Positions 1 to 9,406 are shown, counted from the stretch's first letter. The stretch: 64,000 nt of DNA from Oceanospirillaceae bacterium ASP10-02a (GCA_905182035.1 CAJIZL010000003.1:1-64000); one strand, 5' to 3'. Notes: generated by a model from the letters alone, not told the origin. Numbers and translations are program-made.

Positions 1-312
1 AAAAACCCCACCGTGAAGAGCCGCTTTAAGCACTTCAACTTCTTTGGCTGCAGTAATGAGTATAACGTCTGTAGCACAATCGTTGGCTCGTAAATGGCGC
101 AGGAACTGCATGCCATTTCCACTAGGGAAGTAAACATCCAACAGTAGTAGGTCTGGCTTGAAAATTTCCATTAACGCTTCTGCATCTGCAATACTGTGGG
201 CAATGCCTACGAGCTCAAAGCCTTCTATGCGCTGCAAATAGGTTTGTTGAATTAGCGCATTTTGTGGGTTATCTTCAGCTATGATAACGTGAATGGGGGG
301 TTGCTGTGTCAT
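1..312 (-). CDS. Response regulator, CitB/DpiA type (partial, 3' end outside window)
   Basis: Only the N-terminal 104 codons are inside the window. They form a receiver domain: an acidic pocket IIAEDN near residues 9-14, the phospho-acceptor Asp in LLLLDVYFP near residue 59, and the conserved Thr in LITAAKE near residue 88. Its start ATG overlaps the stop of the adjacent sensor kinase gene as ATGA (309-312), so the two are translationally coupled and form a two-component pair. The partner is a CitA/DpiB-type kinase and the pair is divergent from a tctCBA transporter, so it most likely activates that transporter in response to a carboxylate. The output domain is not visible. Confidence 0.88.
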   Translation of the reverse strand, partial: MTQQPPIHVIIAEDNPQNALIQQTYLQRIEGFELVGIAHSIADAEALMEIFKPDLLLLDVYFPSGNGMQFLRHLRANDCATDVILITAAKEVEVLKAALHGGVF

Positions 313-1949
313 AAGCTTGGCGCCTGTTTGGGTACGCTAATCGTAACGCGGCTACCCCCTAAAGTAACATCTTCCATTGCTACGTAGCCCCCAAGGTGGC
401 CAGCAAGCTTTTGTACCAAATGTAGTCCAATCCCGTGTTCTTCTCCATCTTTAGTGCTATAGCCTTTAGTGAAAATCAATGGCTGCAGTGCAGAGTCAAT
501 ACCTGGACCTTGGTCTTCGATTTCAAAAATAAGGTCAGTACCATAATCCGTCATGGACAAAGAGACCTGTTTACCGTGGGCGTTTTCCATTAAGCACGCT
601 TCCATGGCGTTATCGATAATGTTGCCTACCATGCTGACCAACTGGTCCATAGGTAGATGTGGTGGAAGATCACTCATGTGGCTTTCAGGGTCTATATATA
701 GTTCTAACCCTAGTTCTTTAGCGCGATTAAACTTGCCCAATAAACAACCAGCTAGAATTGGATCGGGTACTGTATCCATTAATAGTTTGATAAGCACTTG
801 GTGAGCTTGGTTTTCTTGCCCGATTAGTGATAACGCCTTATCTGATGCACCAATTTGAATTAAGCCTGCAATGGTATGAAGTTTGTTGGTGTATTCATGA
901 GCCTGACTGCGTAGGCTCTCGGCATATTGTCGTATGTGTTTCAGCTGCTGGCTTACCAATTCCAACTCATCTTTAGGTCGAAAACTGGCTACTAAACCGA
1001 TCACTTGAGTTTGGTGTAATAGAGGCAATCTGTTGACGATGAACGGCTTGTCGTTAAACCACACTTCTTGGTCAAATTGTGGTGCGCTAATCGTTTGATT
1101 ATCTACCATGGGGCTGTTTGGAATGATCGTGCTGATGTTTTGACCTAGCCATTGTTGCTCGGTATTGAGGTCAAGAAAATGCAATGCGGCTTTGTTGATG
1201 GTGGTCACTTCGCCCTGTGCATTGGTCGTGATAATGCCTTCACGAACAGACTCTAAAGTGGCATTGCGCTCTTGATAGAGTTGCCCAATTTGTTCTGGTT
1301 CAAGCCCAAAGATGGCTTTCTTAAAATGATTAGCAAACCACAGCGCTGTTATAAGGCTAAACCCAAAACCCGCAAGAATAGCCCATAGCAAGGTGGCTCG
1401 GTAGCTATTAATGACTGAATCTATGTTATCTAGCAGGTAACCTACGGACACCAGCCCAACGATGTCCTCGCCATCGTGGCTAAATATGGGTGCGCGGGCG
1501 CGCATAGACCAACCTAAGCTACCCTCTGCCTTGGAAATAACTGCTAGGCCTTGGCTCAGAGTTGGACTGATGTTGTCATTATCATCGTCCATCATAGATG
1601 CGCCTAATTTCGCGGTATTAGGGTGGGACAAGCGCAAGCCCAGACGATTGCCAACAACTACAAACCGAGCATTGGTTTGCTGTGCGAGTGTTAGACTCAA
1701 GGGTTGCAAGTAACTTGAGTCATTATTTTCCACTGCAGTGGCCACTTCTGGCATGGCGGCTATTGTCTTAGCCACATGCAAGGTCTTAAGGCCGATTTCA
1801 TCATTGAGAGATTGGCTAAGGTATTGCATTGCAAACCAGCCAAGCATGCTGGTTTGCAATAACGCCATAAGGCCCAAAATTAGCATCATACGGCTTTTTA
1901 AATTAAGTCGACGGAAGGGCAATTTAAGGGATTTTACTGTTATTTCCAT
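309..1949 (-). CDS. Sensor histidine kinase of the CitA/DpiB/DctS family
   Basis: A 546-residue membrane sensor. TM1 (about residues 21-43) and TM2 (about 185-208) flank a periplasmic Cache/PDC-type domain that would bind the ligand. A cytoplasmic PAS domain follows (about 225-325). The phospho-acceptor is H351 in a CitA-type H-box (HEYTNKLHTIAGL). The ATPase domain has an N-box near 442-451 (GNIIDNAMEA), G1 DQGPGI (479-484) and G2 GIGLHL (506-511). Citrate, C4-dicarboxylates and tricarballylate are typical ligands of this family. Location beside tctCBA supports a carboxylate signal, but the exact ligand cannot be read from sequence. Confidence 0.9.
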   Translation of the reverse strand: MEITVKSLKLPFRRLNLKSRMMLILGLMALLQTSMLGWFAMQYLSQSLNDEIGLKTLHVAKTIAAMPEVATAVENNDSSYLQPLSLTLAQQTNARFVVVGNRLGLRLSHPNTAKLGASMMDDDNDNISPTLSQGLAVISKAEGSLGWSMRARAPIFSHDGEDIVGLVSVGYLLDNIDSVINSYRATLLWAILAGFGFSLITALWFANHFKKAIFGLEPEQIGQLYQERNATLESVREGIITTNAQGEVTTINKAALHFLDLNTEQQWLGQNISTIIPNSPMVDNQTISAPQFDQEVWFNDKPFIVNRLPLLHQTQVIGLVASFRPKDELELVSQQLKHIRQYAESLRSQAHEYTNKLHTIAGLIQIGASDKALSLIGQENQAHQVLIKLLMDTVPDPILAGCLLGKFNRAKELGLELYIDPESHMSDLPPHLPMDQLVSMVGNIIDNAMEACLMENAHGKQVSLSMTDYGTDLIFEIEDQGPGIDSALQPLIFTKGYSTKDGEEHGIGLHLVQKLAGHLGGYVAMEDVTLGGSRVTISVPKQAPSL

Positions 1950-2105
1950 GGTTACATACTACTTAATTTGCATAGTTATTGCATGTGAACATTATGACCA
2001 AAATAAATTTTAAGCCCTTTAAAGTGTTTACTGCCATAAACTGTTCAGACATTAAAACTCTAGTTATTCTGCGGCTGCAAAACAAAAAATAACTGAGGAA
2101 TAATT

Positions 2106-3086
2106 ATGTTACAACAATTTAAAACTAAGCAACGTATGTTGCTTACGGCAGCATTGATGAGCGGTCTACTTGGTGCGGGTGTAGCTCACGCTGAAATAGA
2201 TTCCATCCATTTCCTGATACCAGGTGGCGCAGGTGGTGGCTGGGATGGTACAGCTCGTGGAACAGGTGAAGCTTTAACTAATGCTGGGTTAATAGAGACC
2301 GCTTCCTATGAAAATATGTCCGGTGGTGGTGGTGGTAAAGCCATTGCACATTTGATCGAAACTGCTCAGCAAGCTCATGGCACATTGATGGTTAACTCCA
2401 CACCTATCGTGATCCGCTCGTTATCTAAAGTATTCCCCCAGTCGTTTCGCGACTTAACGCCCATAGCTGCAACAATTGGCGACTTTGGTGCTTTTGTAGT
2501 GAAAGCTGACTCTAAGTACCAGAACTTTAGCGATGTAGTAGCAGATTACAAAACGGATCCTCGTTCAGTCATTATTGCGGGTGGTTCTGCTCGTGGCAGT
2601 ATGGACCATTTGGTTGCAGCCATGGCCTTTAAGGCTGCTGGAGCTAACCCAAATAAGGTGAAATACTTGGCTTTTGATGGTGGTGGTAAAGCGATGGCTA
2701 GTCTTCTATCTGGTGAAGCAGGGTTGCTTTCAACAGGTTTTAGTGAGGCTTTAGCTTTGGCTGCAGCAGGTGAAGTACGTATCTTGGTGATGACAGGTGA
2801 CCAACGTTCAGATGCCGCTCCAGGTGTACAAACGCTTAAAGAGCAAGGTTATGATGCTACCTTCGTCAACTGGCGCGGATTCTTTGGTGCCCCTGGTTTG
2901 TCTGATGCAAAAGCTGACGAATATGCCCAAACTCTTGCTAAAATGTATGATACAGCTGAGTGGGAAAAGGTACGTGCCCGTAACGGTTGGACTGAGACCT
3001 TCAAACCTCGTGGTGAGTTTGTTACTTTCCTAGAGCAGCAAGAAGAAGTGGTAGGCGACCTAATGCGTGAGCTGGGCTTCCTTTAA
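2106..3086 (+). CDS. tctC: Tripartite tricarboxylate transporter, periplasmic binding protein TctC
   Basis: A 326-residue protein of the TctC/Bug family. It has a signal peptide with likely cleavage after residue 29 (AHA). The early glycine-rich motif PGGAGGGWDGTARG (about 39-52) is the ligand-contacting loop of TctC proteins. It would capture a carboxylate in the periplasm and deliver it to TctAB. The start is supported by a GAGG ribosome site about 9 bases upstream. It is first in tctC-tctB-tctA, as is usual, and is separated from tctB by hairpins that probably raise its expression relative to the membrane subunits. The substrate (citrate-like or other) is not certain. Confidence 0.92.
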   Translation: MLQQFKTKQRMLLTAALMSGLLGAGVAHAEIDSIHFLIPGGAGGGWDGTARGTGEALTNAGLIETASYENMSGGGGGKAIAHLIETAQQAHGTLMVNSTPIVIRSLSKVFPQSFRDLTPIAATIGDFGAFVVKADSKYQNFSDVVADYKTDPRSVIIAGGSARGSMDHLVAAMAFKAAGANPNKVKYLAFDGGGKAMASLLSGEAGLLSTGFSEALALAAAGEVRILVMTGDQRSDAAPGVQTLKEQGYDATFVNWRGFFGAPGLSDAKADEYAQTLAKMYDTAEWEKVRARNGWTETFKPRGEFVTFLEQQEEVVGDLMRELGFL

Positions 3087-3093
3087 GTTATCG

Positions 3094-3109
3094 CCACTAT
3101 TTATAGTGG
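3094..3109 (+). other. Hairpin in the tctC-tctB intergenic region
   Basis: A perfect 7-bp inverted repeat (CCACTAT / ATAGTGG, centre TT, so probably 6 bp with a 4-nt loop) lies just after the tctC stop. No T-run follows it, so it more likely protects the tctC 3' end than terminates transcription. Confidence 0.5.
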
Positions 3110-3121
3110 ATAGCAGTATGG

Positions 3122-3161
3122 TTGAGCCGGCGCTCATAGGCGCTGGTTCAAGCTTTTTTTC
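3122..3161 (+). terminator. Attenuating terminator between tctC and tctB
   Basis: A 12-bp stem (3122-3133 with 3140-3151, two G-U pairs) with a 6-nt loop, followed by a run of seven T at 3154-3160. It has rho-independent terminator form but lies inside an operon. It therefore probably lets only part of the transcription continue into tctBA, matching the higher need for the binding protein. Confidence 0.7.
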
Positions 3162-3180
3162 TTTAACGAGGGTTTAACAC

Positions 3181-3642
3181 ATGAACCTTACTAAAGACCG
3201 CTTCGGTGGATTATTGTTCTTATTAGTATCAGCGACTTACGGCTACTATGCCGCAGACATTCCCCTACTCCCAGGGGATAAATTTGAGCCTTTTCACGCC
3301 CAAACGATGCCGTATTGGCTGTCTAGTTTAGGCATCTTTTTTTCCTTTTTATTGATTGGTTTAAAACCTGCTCCACCATCCGAAAACGAGTCAATATCCA
3401 ACTCCAATCTAGTGCTTATGTTAGGCCTAATGGCTTTCACATTTGCGTTCTCTATAGCCTTGCCTTGGTTGGGTTTTCCCATCACTACAAGTATTTTTTT
3501 AGCCTCAAGCTACTGGCTGTTAGGCGAGCGTAGACTCAAAATGCTGTTGTTTGCTTCTGTGCCGTTTGCTTTGGTATTTTGGTTGTTATTAACAGAAGTG
3601 TTGGATGTGTATATTGCGCCAGCGCGGTTTATTTTTTGGTAG
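3181..3642 (+). CDS. tctB: Tripartite tricarboxylate transporter small membrane subunit TctB
   Basis: 153 residues, with four hydrophobic segments (about 9-27, 44-60, 77-97 and 120-150), matching the four-helix TctB architecture. Sequence conservation in TctB is low, so the call rests mostly on size, topology and position between tctC and tctA. A GAGG site lies upstream of the ATG. The gap to tctA is only 9 bases. Confidence 0.85.
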   Translation: MNLTKDRFGGLLFLLVSATYGYYAADIPLLPGDKFEPFHAQTMPYWLSSLGIFFSFLLIGLKPAPPSENESISNSNLVLMLGLMAFTFAFSIALPWLGFPITTSIFLASSYWLLGERRLKMLLFASVPFALVFWLLLTEVLDVYIAPARFIFW

Positions 3643-3651
3643 GAGTAGGGC

Positions 3652-5175
3652 ATGTTTGAAGGGGTATTTACTGGTTTATCAACGGCGCTAATGCCATTTA
3701 ACATTATGATGGTTGTTGTAGGTTGTTTTGCTGGCACTTTTATTGGCATGTTGCCAGGCCTTGGGCCAATATCAGCCGTTGCTTTGATGATACCAATCAC
3801 CTATACCTTAGATCCGTCATCAGGCATTATTTTAATGGCAGGAGTTTATTATGGTGCAGTATTTGGTGGGTCAACATCTTCCATTCTAATCAATGCGCCA
3901 GGTTGTGCCAGCACCTTAGTGACAACCTTTGATGGCTACCCGCTTGCACAAAAAAATCAGGCAGGTAAGGCGTTGGCCTTGGCGGCCTATTCTTCTTTTT
4001 GTGGTGGTACCGTAGGTGCAATCATCTTGATATTTGCTGCTCCAGCACTGGCCAGCGTGTCATTGAGTTTTCAGTCGTCTGATTATTTTGCTTTGATGGT
4101 GCTAGGCCTTACATCTGTTGCTGCCTTTTCTGGTAAAGGTCAGGTAATCAAAGCGATGATGATGACTGTATTTGGCTTAATGATCGCTACAGTAGGTAAC
4201 GACGTCATTACCGGTGCACCAAGATATACCTTTGGTCAAATGGATTTAGTGGATGGCATAAGCTTTTTATTGTTAGCCATGGCTACTTTTGCACTGGCTG
4301 AAGTCATGATGACCATTATGCGTGGCAAAATGTTCTCAACAAGCGAAACTATGCAACCAGTGGCCCTAAGCAGTATGAAGCTTTCACTGGATGAAGTGAA
4401 AGAAGTGGCTCCAACTATCGCTCGCTCGTCTGTTTTTGGTTTTATTGTAGGTGTGTTACCAGGGGCAGGTGCAACCATTGCTTCGTTTTTGGCCTATGGC
4501 TTAGAGCGGAACTTGGCACCAGAACGGTTACGTAAAATGTTTGGTAAAGGGGCATTGCGAGGACTAGCGGCGCCAGAATCTGCCAATAATGCAGCTTCTA
4601 CAGGTTCTTTTGTTCCCTTGCTCACTTTAGGTATCCCAGGCTCAGGAACCACAGCTATCATGCTGGGGGCGTTAATTGCTTATGGTATTCAGCCAGGCCC
4701 ACGTTTGTATGTTGATCACCCAGATGTGTTTTGGTCGGTTATCATATCCATGTATTTTGGTAACTTGGTGTTGTTGGTTTTGAACTTACCTTTAATTCCC
4801 TATATCTCTAGGTTATTGGCCATTCCTCCACAAATATTAAACCCATTGATTATTTTCTTTTCGATTATTGGTGTTTATTTGGTTAGTTTTAACACCTTTG
4901 ATATTCAAATGATGGTGTTTATCACGCTGATAGCGGTTGGCCTAAAAATGCTCGACTTCCCGATGGCGCCTATGTTGCTTGGCTTTATTCTGGGAGGTAT
5001 GTTGGAAAAGAACTTGAGTAGAGCATTAGTTGTTAGCGATGGCAGCTTTGACTTCCTATGGAACCGTCCTCTGACTTTCTCTATTATGTGTATTACTTTG
5101 ATCATTTTATTATTGCCTTGGCTGCTGAACTTAGGAAGGCGACTCGGCACGAGGCTGTTAAGCGCTGCAGATTAA
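3652..5175 (+). CDS. tctA: Tripartite tricarboxylate transporter large permease TctA
   Basis: 507 residues, about 12 hydrophobic segments. TctA family signatures are visible: GMLPGLGPISAVALMIP near residues 27-43, GGSTSSILINAPG near 75-87, and a symmetric second-half motif LGIPGSGTTAIMLGAL near 325-340. Together these form the substrate path of the secondary carboxylate importer. It is the last gene of tctCBA. The weak AGAGC/GCTCT hairpin downstream (about 5300) is not convincing as a terminator. Confidence 0.94.
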   Translation: MFEGVFTGLSTALMPFNIMMVVVGCFAGTFIGMLPGLGPISAVALMIPITYTLDPSSGIILMAGVYYGAVFGGSTSSILINAPGCASTLVTTFDGYPLAQKNQAGKALALAAYSSFCGGTVGAIILIFAAPALASVSLSFQSSDYFALMVLGLTSVAAFSGKGQVIKAMMMTVFGLMIATVGNDVITGAPRYTFGQMDLVDGISFLLLAMATFALAEVMMTIMRGKMFSTSETMQPVALSSMKLSLDEVKEVAPTIARSSVFGFIVGVLPGAGATIASFLAYGLERNLAPERLRKMFGKGALRGLAAPESANNAASTGSFVPLLTLGIPGSGTTAIMLGALIAYGIQPGPRLYVDHPDVFWSVIISMYFGNLVLLVLNLPLIPYISRLLAIPPQILNPLIIFFSIIGVYLVSFNTFDIQMMVFITLIAVGLKMLDFPMAPMLLGFILGGMLEKNLSRALVVSDGSFDFLWNRPLTFSIMCITLIILLLPWLLNLGRRLGTRLLSAAD

Positions 5176-5336
5176 CCACTTTGAGACAGTCGAATGCCAG
5201 AGTAATTATACTTAGTGAAACTTGGCAACCGGATCTAACAAAGATGTTGAAGATGCTTTTGTAGCAATAAGATAGCGTGCAACTAACGACAAGACTTGAG
5301 AGCGTATTTGCTCTTTATGAATTTCCATCTCAGGCC

Positions 5337-6314
5337 TCAGTGTATCCAACTCGCATGGGCGACACGGGTAAAGTTTCCACCCAAAATACCTCCAATTTCA
5401 GACTCAGAAAGACCTCGTGCCTGCATGCCCTTCACTAGGTCTGGAATCTTTGATGGACCGGCATGTTCAATGTTAGGTGTATCGTATTGTTGGCCTTTGG
5501 GCCAGTAATCTGGCCGCGCTCGCAGGATAGCACCAAGATCAACGGAAACATCTGGAGTATAATCAAAGCCAAGCCCGACATGAGCTGGCCCAGCCAGATC
5601 AATTAGACGAAATAAATGGATTAATAATGACTCAGAGGTTGAGTCGTTGTTACCAACAAAAATTGCGAGTCCATTTAAACCTATAACACCACCTTTAGCA
5701 GCGCAGGCTTTAATCTGTTCATCTTTGATATTTCTTTGATGTAGCCAAACTGACGTTGGATTGGAATGTGAAAACACTACAGGCGTCCTTGAACGCTCAA
5801 TCAGGTCCATGCTAGTTCGGTAGCTTGTATGGCTTGCGTCCACTATCATCCCAACGCGGTTCATTTCAGTCAAAATATCGATGCCAAACTCAGTCAGGGT
5901 AATGTCGACATCATGGCAGCCACCGGCTGCTAAGTTGTTTAAGTTGTAGGCAAATAGCATCTGACGCACGCCAAGGGTGTGATAAACTTCAACCATATTA
6001 ATATCACCTCCCAACGCATTCATGCCTTCGATATCAAAGCTTATGGCAAGGCGCCCAGTGCGATGCGCATGATCTATATCAGCAAGATTTCCAGCCAATA
6101 AAAATCTATCGGAATGCGCCAGCAACCAACGCCGATAGGCAGCAAGCGTCGCCAACGTTTCATCACGTGACATTACGTCAAATCCAACATTGACGCTCAG
6201 ATAATTGACACCGTCTTTACGCCAGTCCTCAAGGATATTAAGGTCCATGTCTGGTGATGGAAACAGTCCTGCATGAGCGTCCCAAACAAGAATTTCTTGC
6301 AACGTCTTTGTCAT
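5337..6314 (-). CDS. Peptidase M19 (membrane dipeptidase) family protein
   Basis: 325 residues with the renal dipeptidase fold. Expected binuclear zinc ligands H14, E96 (FDIEG), H162 (DASH), H183 (FSHSN) and catalytic D251 (GLGFDYT) are present. The usual first-site HxD motif reads HAG here, so the aspartate is replaced by G16 and the metal site may be altered. No signal peptide is seen, so it is probably cytosolic. It is the last gene of the proX-proW-proV-phzF-like operon and overlaps the preceding gene as ATGA. Context suggests cleavage of a peptide-like compound imported by the ABC system; the substrate is unknown. Confidence 0.82.
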   Translation of the reverse strand: MTKTLQEILVWDAHAGLFPSPDMDLNILEDWRKDGVNYLSVNVGFDVMSRDETLATLAAYRRWLLAHSDRFLLAGNLADIDHAHRTGRLAISFDIEGMNALGGDINMVEVYHTLGVRQMLFAYNLNNLAAGGCHDVDITLTEFGIDILTEMNRVGMIVDASHTSYRTSMDLIERSRTPVVFSHSNPTSVWLHQRNIKDEQIKACAAKGGVIGLNGLAIFVGNNDSTSESLLIHLFRLIDLAGPAHVGLGFDYTPDVSVDLGAILRARPDYWPKGQQYDTPNIEHAGPSKIPDLVKGMQARGLSESEIGGILGGNFTRVAHASWIH

Positions 6315-7267
6315 AAGGAATCCAGTTTAACATTGAGCATACCGTCGACGATCAAGCTGGCTAAACCACCCACCTGCAATCGCATAATATGACCACCTTG
6401 TGTTTTGATCCGTGTTGTCACACGGCTGGGGCGGCCAAGTTCTATTCCTTGTTCAGCCCGGACCTGCAAGCTTCCGTCATCACTTGGCTGAACCAGCCCT
6501 TTTTGTAAAAGATAGGTCGATAGGGCTGCATTTGTGGTGCCAGCTGCAGCTGATTCAGCCACGCCAACGGCTGGACAAAAATCCCGTACGTGAACATTGC
6601 AAGTTTGATCTACGACCTCGGTTGAAAAACTAGCCACTGTGTCCAATCCGTTGGATACACAGAACTTAGCAAGGGCTGAAAAATCAGGCTGAAGTTTGCG
6701 CATCGCGTCAAGATCACGCATTGGAAGGCAGAGGTGAATAAAATCGCCAGTGGCGACTTCTGGTGGCAATTCGTTAGACATGTCCTCAATACTAACACCT
6801 AATATGCCAGCCAGTTCTTCCAGATCGATTTTCACTGCTGCAAATTGTGCTTCTGCAACATCCAACATAACTTCTACTCTTCCTGCCTTCGTCCGGCGAC
6901 ACTCCACTGTCGCCTCCCCTTTAGGCAGATCAAGAACCGCCTTGTACCACCCATTGCCCTCACAGGGTAATAGTTTTTGTGCAACCAGTTGCGTTATCAG
7001 ACAAACCGTCCCATGCCCACACATCGGTAACTCCATGACAGTAGAGAAAAATTGGACCTTAACCCTGTTATGGTTGATGGCGTTTACAAACACAGTGGCT
7101 GGCGCTCCAATTTCACGTGCAATTCGAACCCGATTTGGGATGGAGATATCTGAGGCATGCAGGACAATAGCCGCCTGGCTACCGGAATATGGCACATCAG
7201 TAAAGGCGTCATACATCGAAAAAGGGACATTCGACGGCTGTTTGATCAATCGGTCTTGGATATTCAT
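6311..7267 (-). CDS. PhzF-family isomerase/epimerase-like protein
   Basis: 318 residues of the PhzF/diaminopimelate-epimerase fold: YDAFTDVPYSGSQAAIVL near residues 19-36 and the ELPMCGHGTV motif near 79-88. PhzF enzymes isomerise or racemise using a Glu in a motif like SETxFV. The aligned segment here (55-61, APATVFV) has A57 at that position, so the standard general acid/base seems absent. It may be a divergent isomerase, hydratase or binding protein. It sits between the ABC ATPase gene and the M19 dipeptidase gene, overlapping the latter by 4 bases. Family call is firm, activity is not. Confidence 0.8.
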   Translation of the reverse strand: MNIQDRLIKQPSNVPFSMYDAFTDVPYSGSQAAIVLHASDISIPNRVRIAREIGAPATVFVNAINHNRVKVQFFSTVMELPMCGHGTVCLITQLVAQKLLPCEGNGWYKAVLDLPKGEATVECRRTKAGRVEVMLDVAEAQFAAVKIDLEELAGILGVSIEDMSNELPPEVATGDFIHLCLPMRDLDAMRKLQPDFSALAKFCVSNGLDTVASFSTEVVDQTCNVHVRDFCPAVGVAESAAAGTTNAALSTYLLQKGLVQPSDDGSLQVRAEQGIELGRPSRVTTRIKTQGGHIMRLQVGGLASLIVDGMLNVKLDSL

Positions 7268-7291
7268 AAAAAATCCACACCTTTTGTCTGT

Positions 7292-8341
7292 CTATAACGG
7301 TTGGTGTTCTGCTGCCGACACTCTAGGAACCAGGGCTTTAACCAGATCCTTCATGTCAATCTGACCAATTGGGATTTCTCCTTCGACAACCCTAAAATTA
7401 TACGATGTATTGCCATCAGAGAGGGTGATTAGAGATTCTAGAGTATCGTCTGGGCCGACATCGCCCGCATAGGTGATTTCCTGGTTCAAAGGCGTCATGA
7501 CAGAACGGACCCGCAAAACACGCGCACGGTTAATGTCGCTTACAAAAGCCTCAATGTAGGGATCAGTTGGTGTTGTTAAAATGCTCTGGGGCTCGCCCTG
7601 CTGAATAACTGCACCATCTTTTAGAATAACGAGGTGGTCAGCCAATCGAAGGGCTTCATCGAGGTCATGGGTGATAAACACGATGGTCTTTTTTAATTCT
7701 ACATGTAACTCAAGCAGCAGCTTTTGCATATCACTGCGTATCAAAGGATCGAGAGCAGAAAATGCTTCGTCCATTAGCATGATATCCGAGTTTGACGTTA
7801 GTGCACGGGCAAGACCAACCCTCTGTTGCATGCCACCAGAGAGTTGATGCGGATAGTGATTTTCATAGCCACCAAGTCCCACCCTATCGAGCCAAACATA
7901 CGCCTCCTTATGGCGCTCACTTTGGCTTATGCCACGCACCTCCAATGCTAGTGCGGCATTATCAAGTACCGAGCGATGAGGAAGGAGTGCAAACTTCTGG
8001 AACACCATGGACATGCCTGTGCGGCGCTTTTCACGCAACGCTTCCGTCCCTAACAAGAGCGCGTCCTCACCATCGATCAGCACTTGACCATCAGTTGGCT
8101 CGATCAATCTGTTAATGTGGCGAATAAGCGTTGATTTGCCAGATCCAGACAGCCCCATTACCACGGTAATGGCACCCTCTCGAATATCGATTGAGATGTT
8201 TTCTAGACCCAACACATGGCCAGTCTTTGCAAGCAGTTCATCCTTTCCCATGCCTGCCTTGACCTGTTCCAGTGCAGAAGCAGGATCGGAACCAAAAATT
8301 TTATATAGATTACGAATTTGAATTTTGGGGGCCTGAGCCAT
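7292..8341 (-). CDS. proV: Glycine betaine/proline-type ABC transporter ATP-binding protein
   Basis: 349 residues. Walker A GLSGSGKST (63-71), signature LSGGMQQ (167-173) and Walker B LMDEA (189-193) are intact. The long N-terminal lead-in before the ATPase core and the C-terminal extension (about 275-349, a shortened CBS-like region) are typical of ProV/OpuAA. It would power import of a quaternary amine such as glycine betaine or DMSP. Gene order proX-proW-proV differs from the proVWX order of E. coli. The 24-base gap to the phzF-like gene suggests co-transcription. Confidence 0.9.
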   Translation of the reverse strand: MAQAPKIQIRNLYKIFGSDPASALEQVKAGMGKDELLAKTGHVLGLENISIDIREGAITVVMGLSGSGKSTLIRHINRLIEPTDGQVLIDGEDALLLGTEALREKRRTGMSMVFQKFALLPHRSVLDNAALALEVRGISQSERHKEAYVWLDRVGLGGYENHYPHQLSGGMQQRVGLARALTSNSDIMLMDEAFSALDPLIRSDMQKLLLELHVELKKTIVFITHDLDEALRLADHLVILKDGAVIQQGEPQSILTTPTDPYIEAFVSDINRARVLRVRSVMTPLNQEITYAGDVGPDDTLESLITLSDGNTSYNFRVVEGEIPIGQIDMKDLVKALVPRVSAAEHQPL

Positions 8342-8354
8342 TATAAGTACCTAC

Positions 8355-9386
8355 CTATCTATATGTTTGACCGGAAGATACGCGGGCAATCGCCGCCTTT
8401 GACACTCGATCGAGAATAACAGCCAGCAGCACAATACCTAGTCCTGCGATCAGACCAACTCCCAATTCAAGATTACGAATACCCCGAAGTACAAGAACAC
8501 CTAAACCAGGTGCAGAAACCAGCGATGCGATCACCACCATAGCGAGGCTCATCATTATAGTTTGGTTTACCCCCGCCATAATATTGGGCATTGCGAGCGG
8601 GATCTCAACCCCAAGCAGTTTCTGCTTGGGCGACATACCGAAGGCGTTGACCGCCTCAACAACATCTTGATCAACGAGCCTAATCCCCAGGTTAGTAAGC
8701 CGGATCACTGGCACGATGGCATAGACAATAATCGCAATGCCGTAGAGTTTTGGCTCAGTCACGCTGAACAGGAAGATCAGCGGGATCAAATACACAAATG
8801 TTGGCAGTGTTTGAAGCAGATCAAGCAATGGGATCAAGGCCCTTTCTAAGGGATTGGATTTGGCCATAGCAATTCCTATTGGGACCCCAAATAAAATACA
8901 TATACCTGTACAGACAGTAATAATTGCAAGCGTTTGCAGTGCAGCATCTAGGTGATCTATAAATCCTAGAAACACAAATGATAGGGTTACGAAAGCTACG
9001 ATATTGACCGAACGACAGACGTACCAGACCAACCATAATATTAACGGAATAATGATCCACCAGGGCGTAGTTAAAAAGCTGAACAAGGCGAATTCCAGAA
9101 GCCAAGACAGTGGCTGGGTAAGTGGATCCAGTACTGATTTCAAGACGTCTTTAATGTTAAGAAACCCAGTCTCTACTGCCGCTGTGAAGTCTCGTGACTG
9201 AGGAAATGAAGAGCACGCCTGATAGAGTTCATCCATCGACGGGAACGGAAAAACTGGCCCAGTGTTCGCAGTGTCTGGGTTGGTTTTAGCTAACAGGCTG
9301 GCCATCGATACGTTTGCACTACCGGGCTCTGCGTCACACCAAACCCTTAATCCTAGACCATTAAATAGGCTGTCATAATATGCCAT
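8355..9386 (-). CDS. proW: Glycine betaine/proline-type ABC transporter permease
   Basis: About 343 residues. A long N-terminal region contains one or two hydrophobic segments, followed by a permease domain with five to six helices and an EAA-like loop near AFGMSPKQKLLGVEIPLAMP. This matches ProW/OpuAB. I chose the ATG at 9386 over a GTG at 9419, because the GTG lies inside the intergenic hairpin and the ATG begins the conserved MAYYDSLF segment. The ribosome site is weak. It would form the membrane channel with the ProV-like ATPase just downstream. Confidence 0.9.
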   Translation of the reverse strand: MAYYDSLFNGLGLRVWCDAEPGSANVSMASLLAKTNPDTANTGPVFPFPSMDELYQACSSFPQSRDFTAAVETGFLNIKDVLKSVLDPLTQPLSWLLEFALFSFLTTPWWIIIPLILWLVWYVCRSVNIVAFVTLSFVFLGFIDHLDAALQTLAIITVCTGICILFGVPIGIAMAKSNPLERALIPLLDLLQTLPTFVYLIPLIFLFSVTEPKLYGIAIIVYAIVPVIRLTNLGIRLVDQDVVEAVNAFGMSPKQKLLGVEIPLAMPNIMAGVNQTIMMSLAMVVIASLVSAPGLGVLVLRGIRNLELGVGLIAGLGIVLLAVILDRVSKAAIARVSSGQTYR

Positions 9387-9406
9387 TTTTTTAATTCTCT
9401 GAGCAA

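Noticed and set aside
6750..7364. A 204-codon open frame on the plus strand
   Set aside because: It lies fully across the phzF-like gene and the end of proV on the other strand, has no ribosome site or family features, and is best explained as an antisense shadow.
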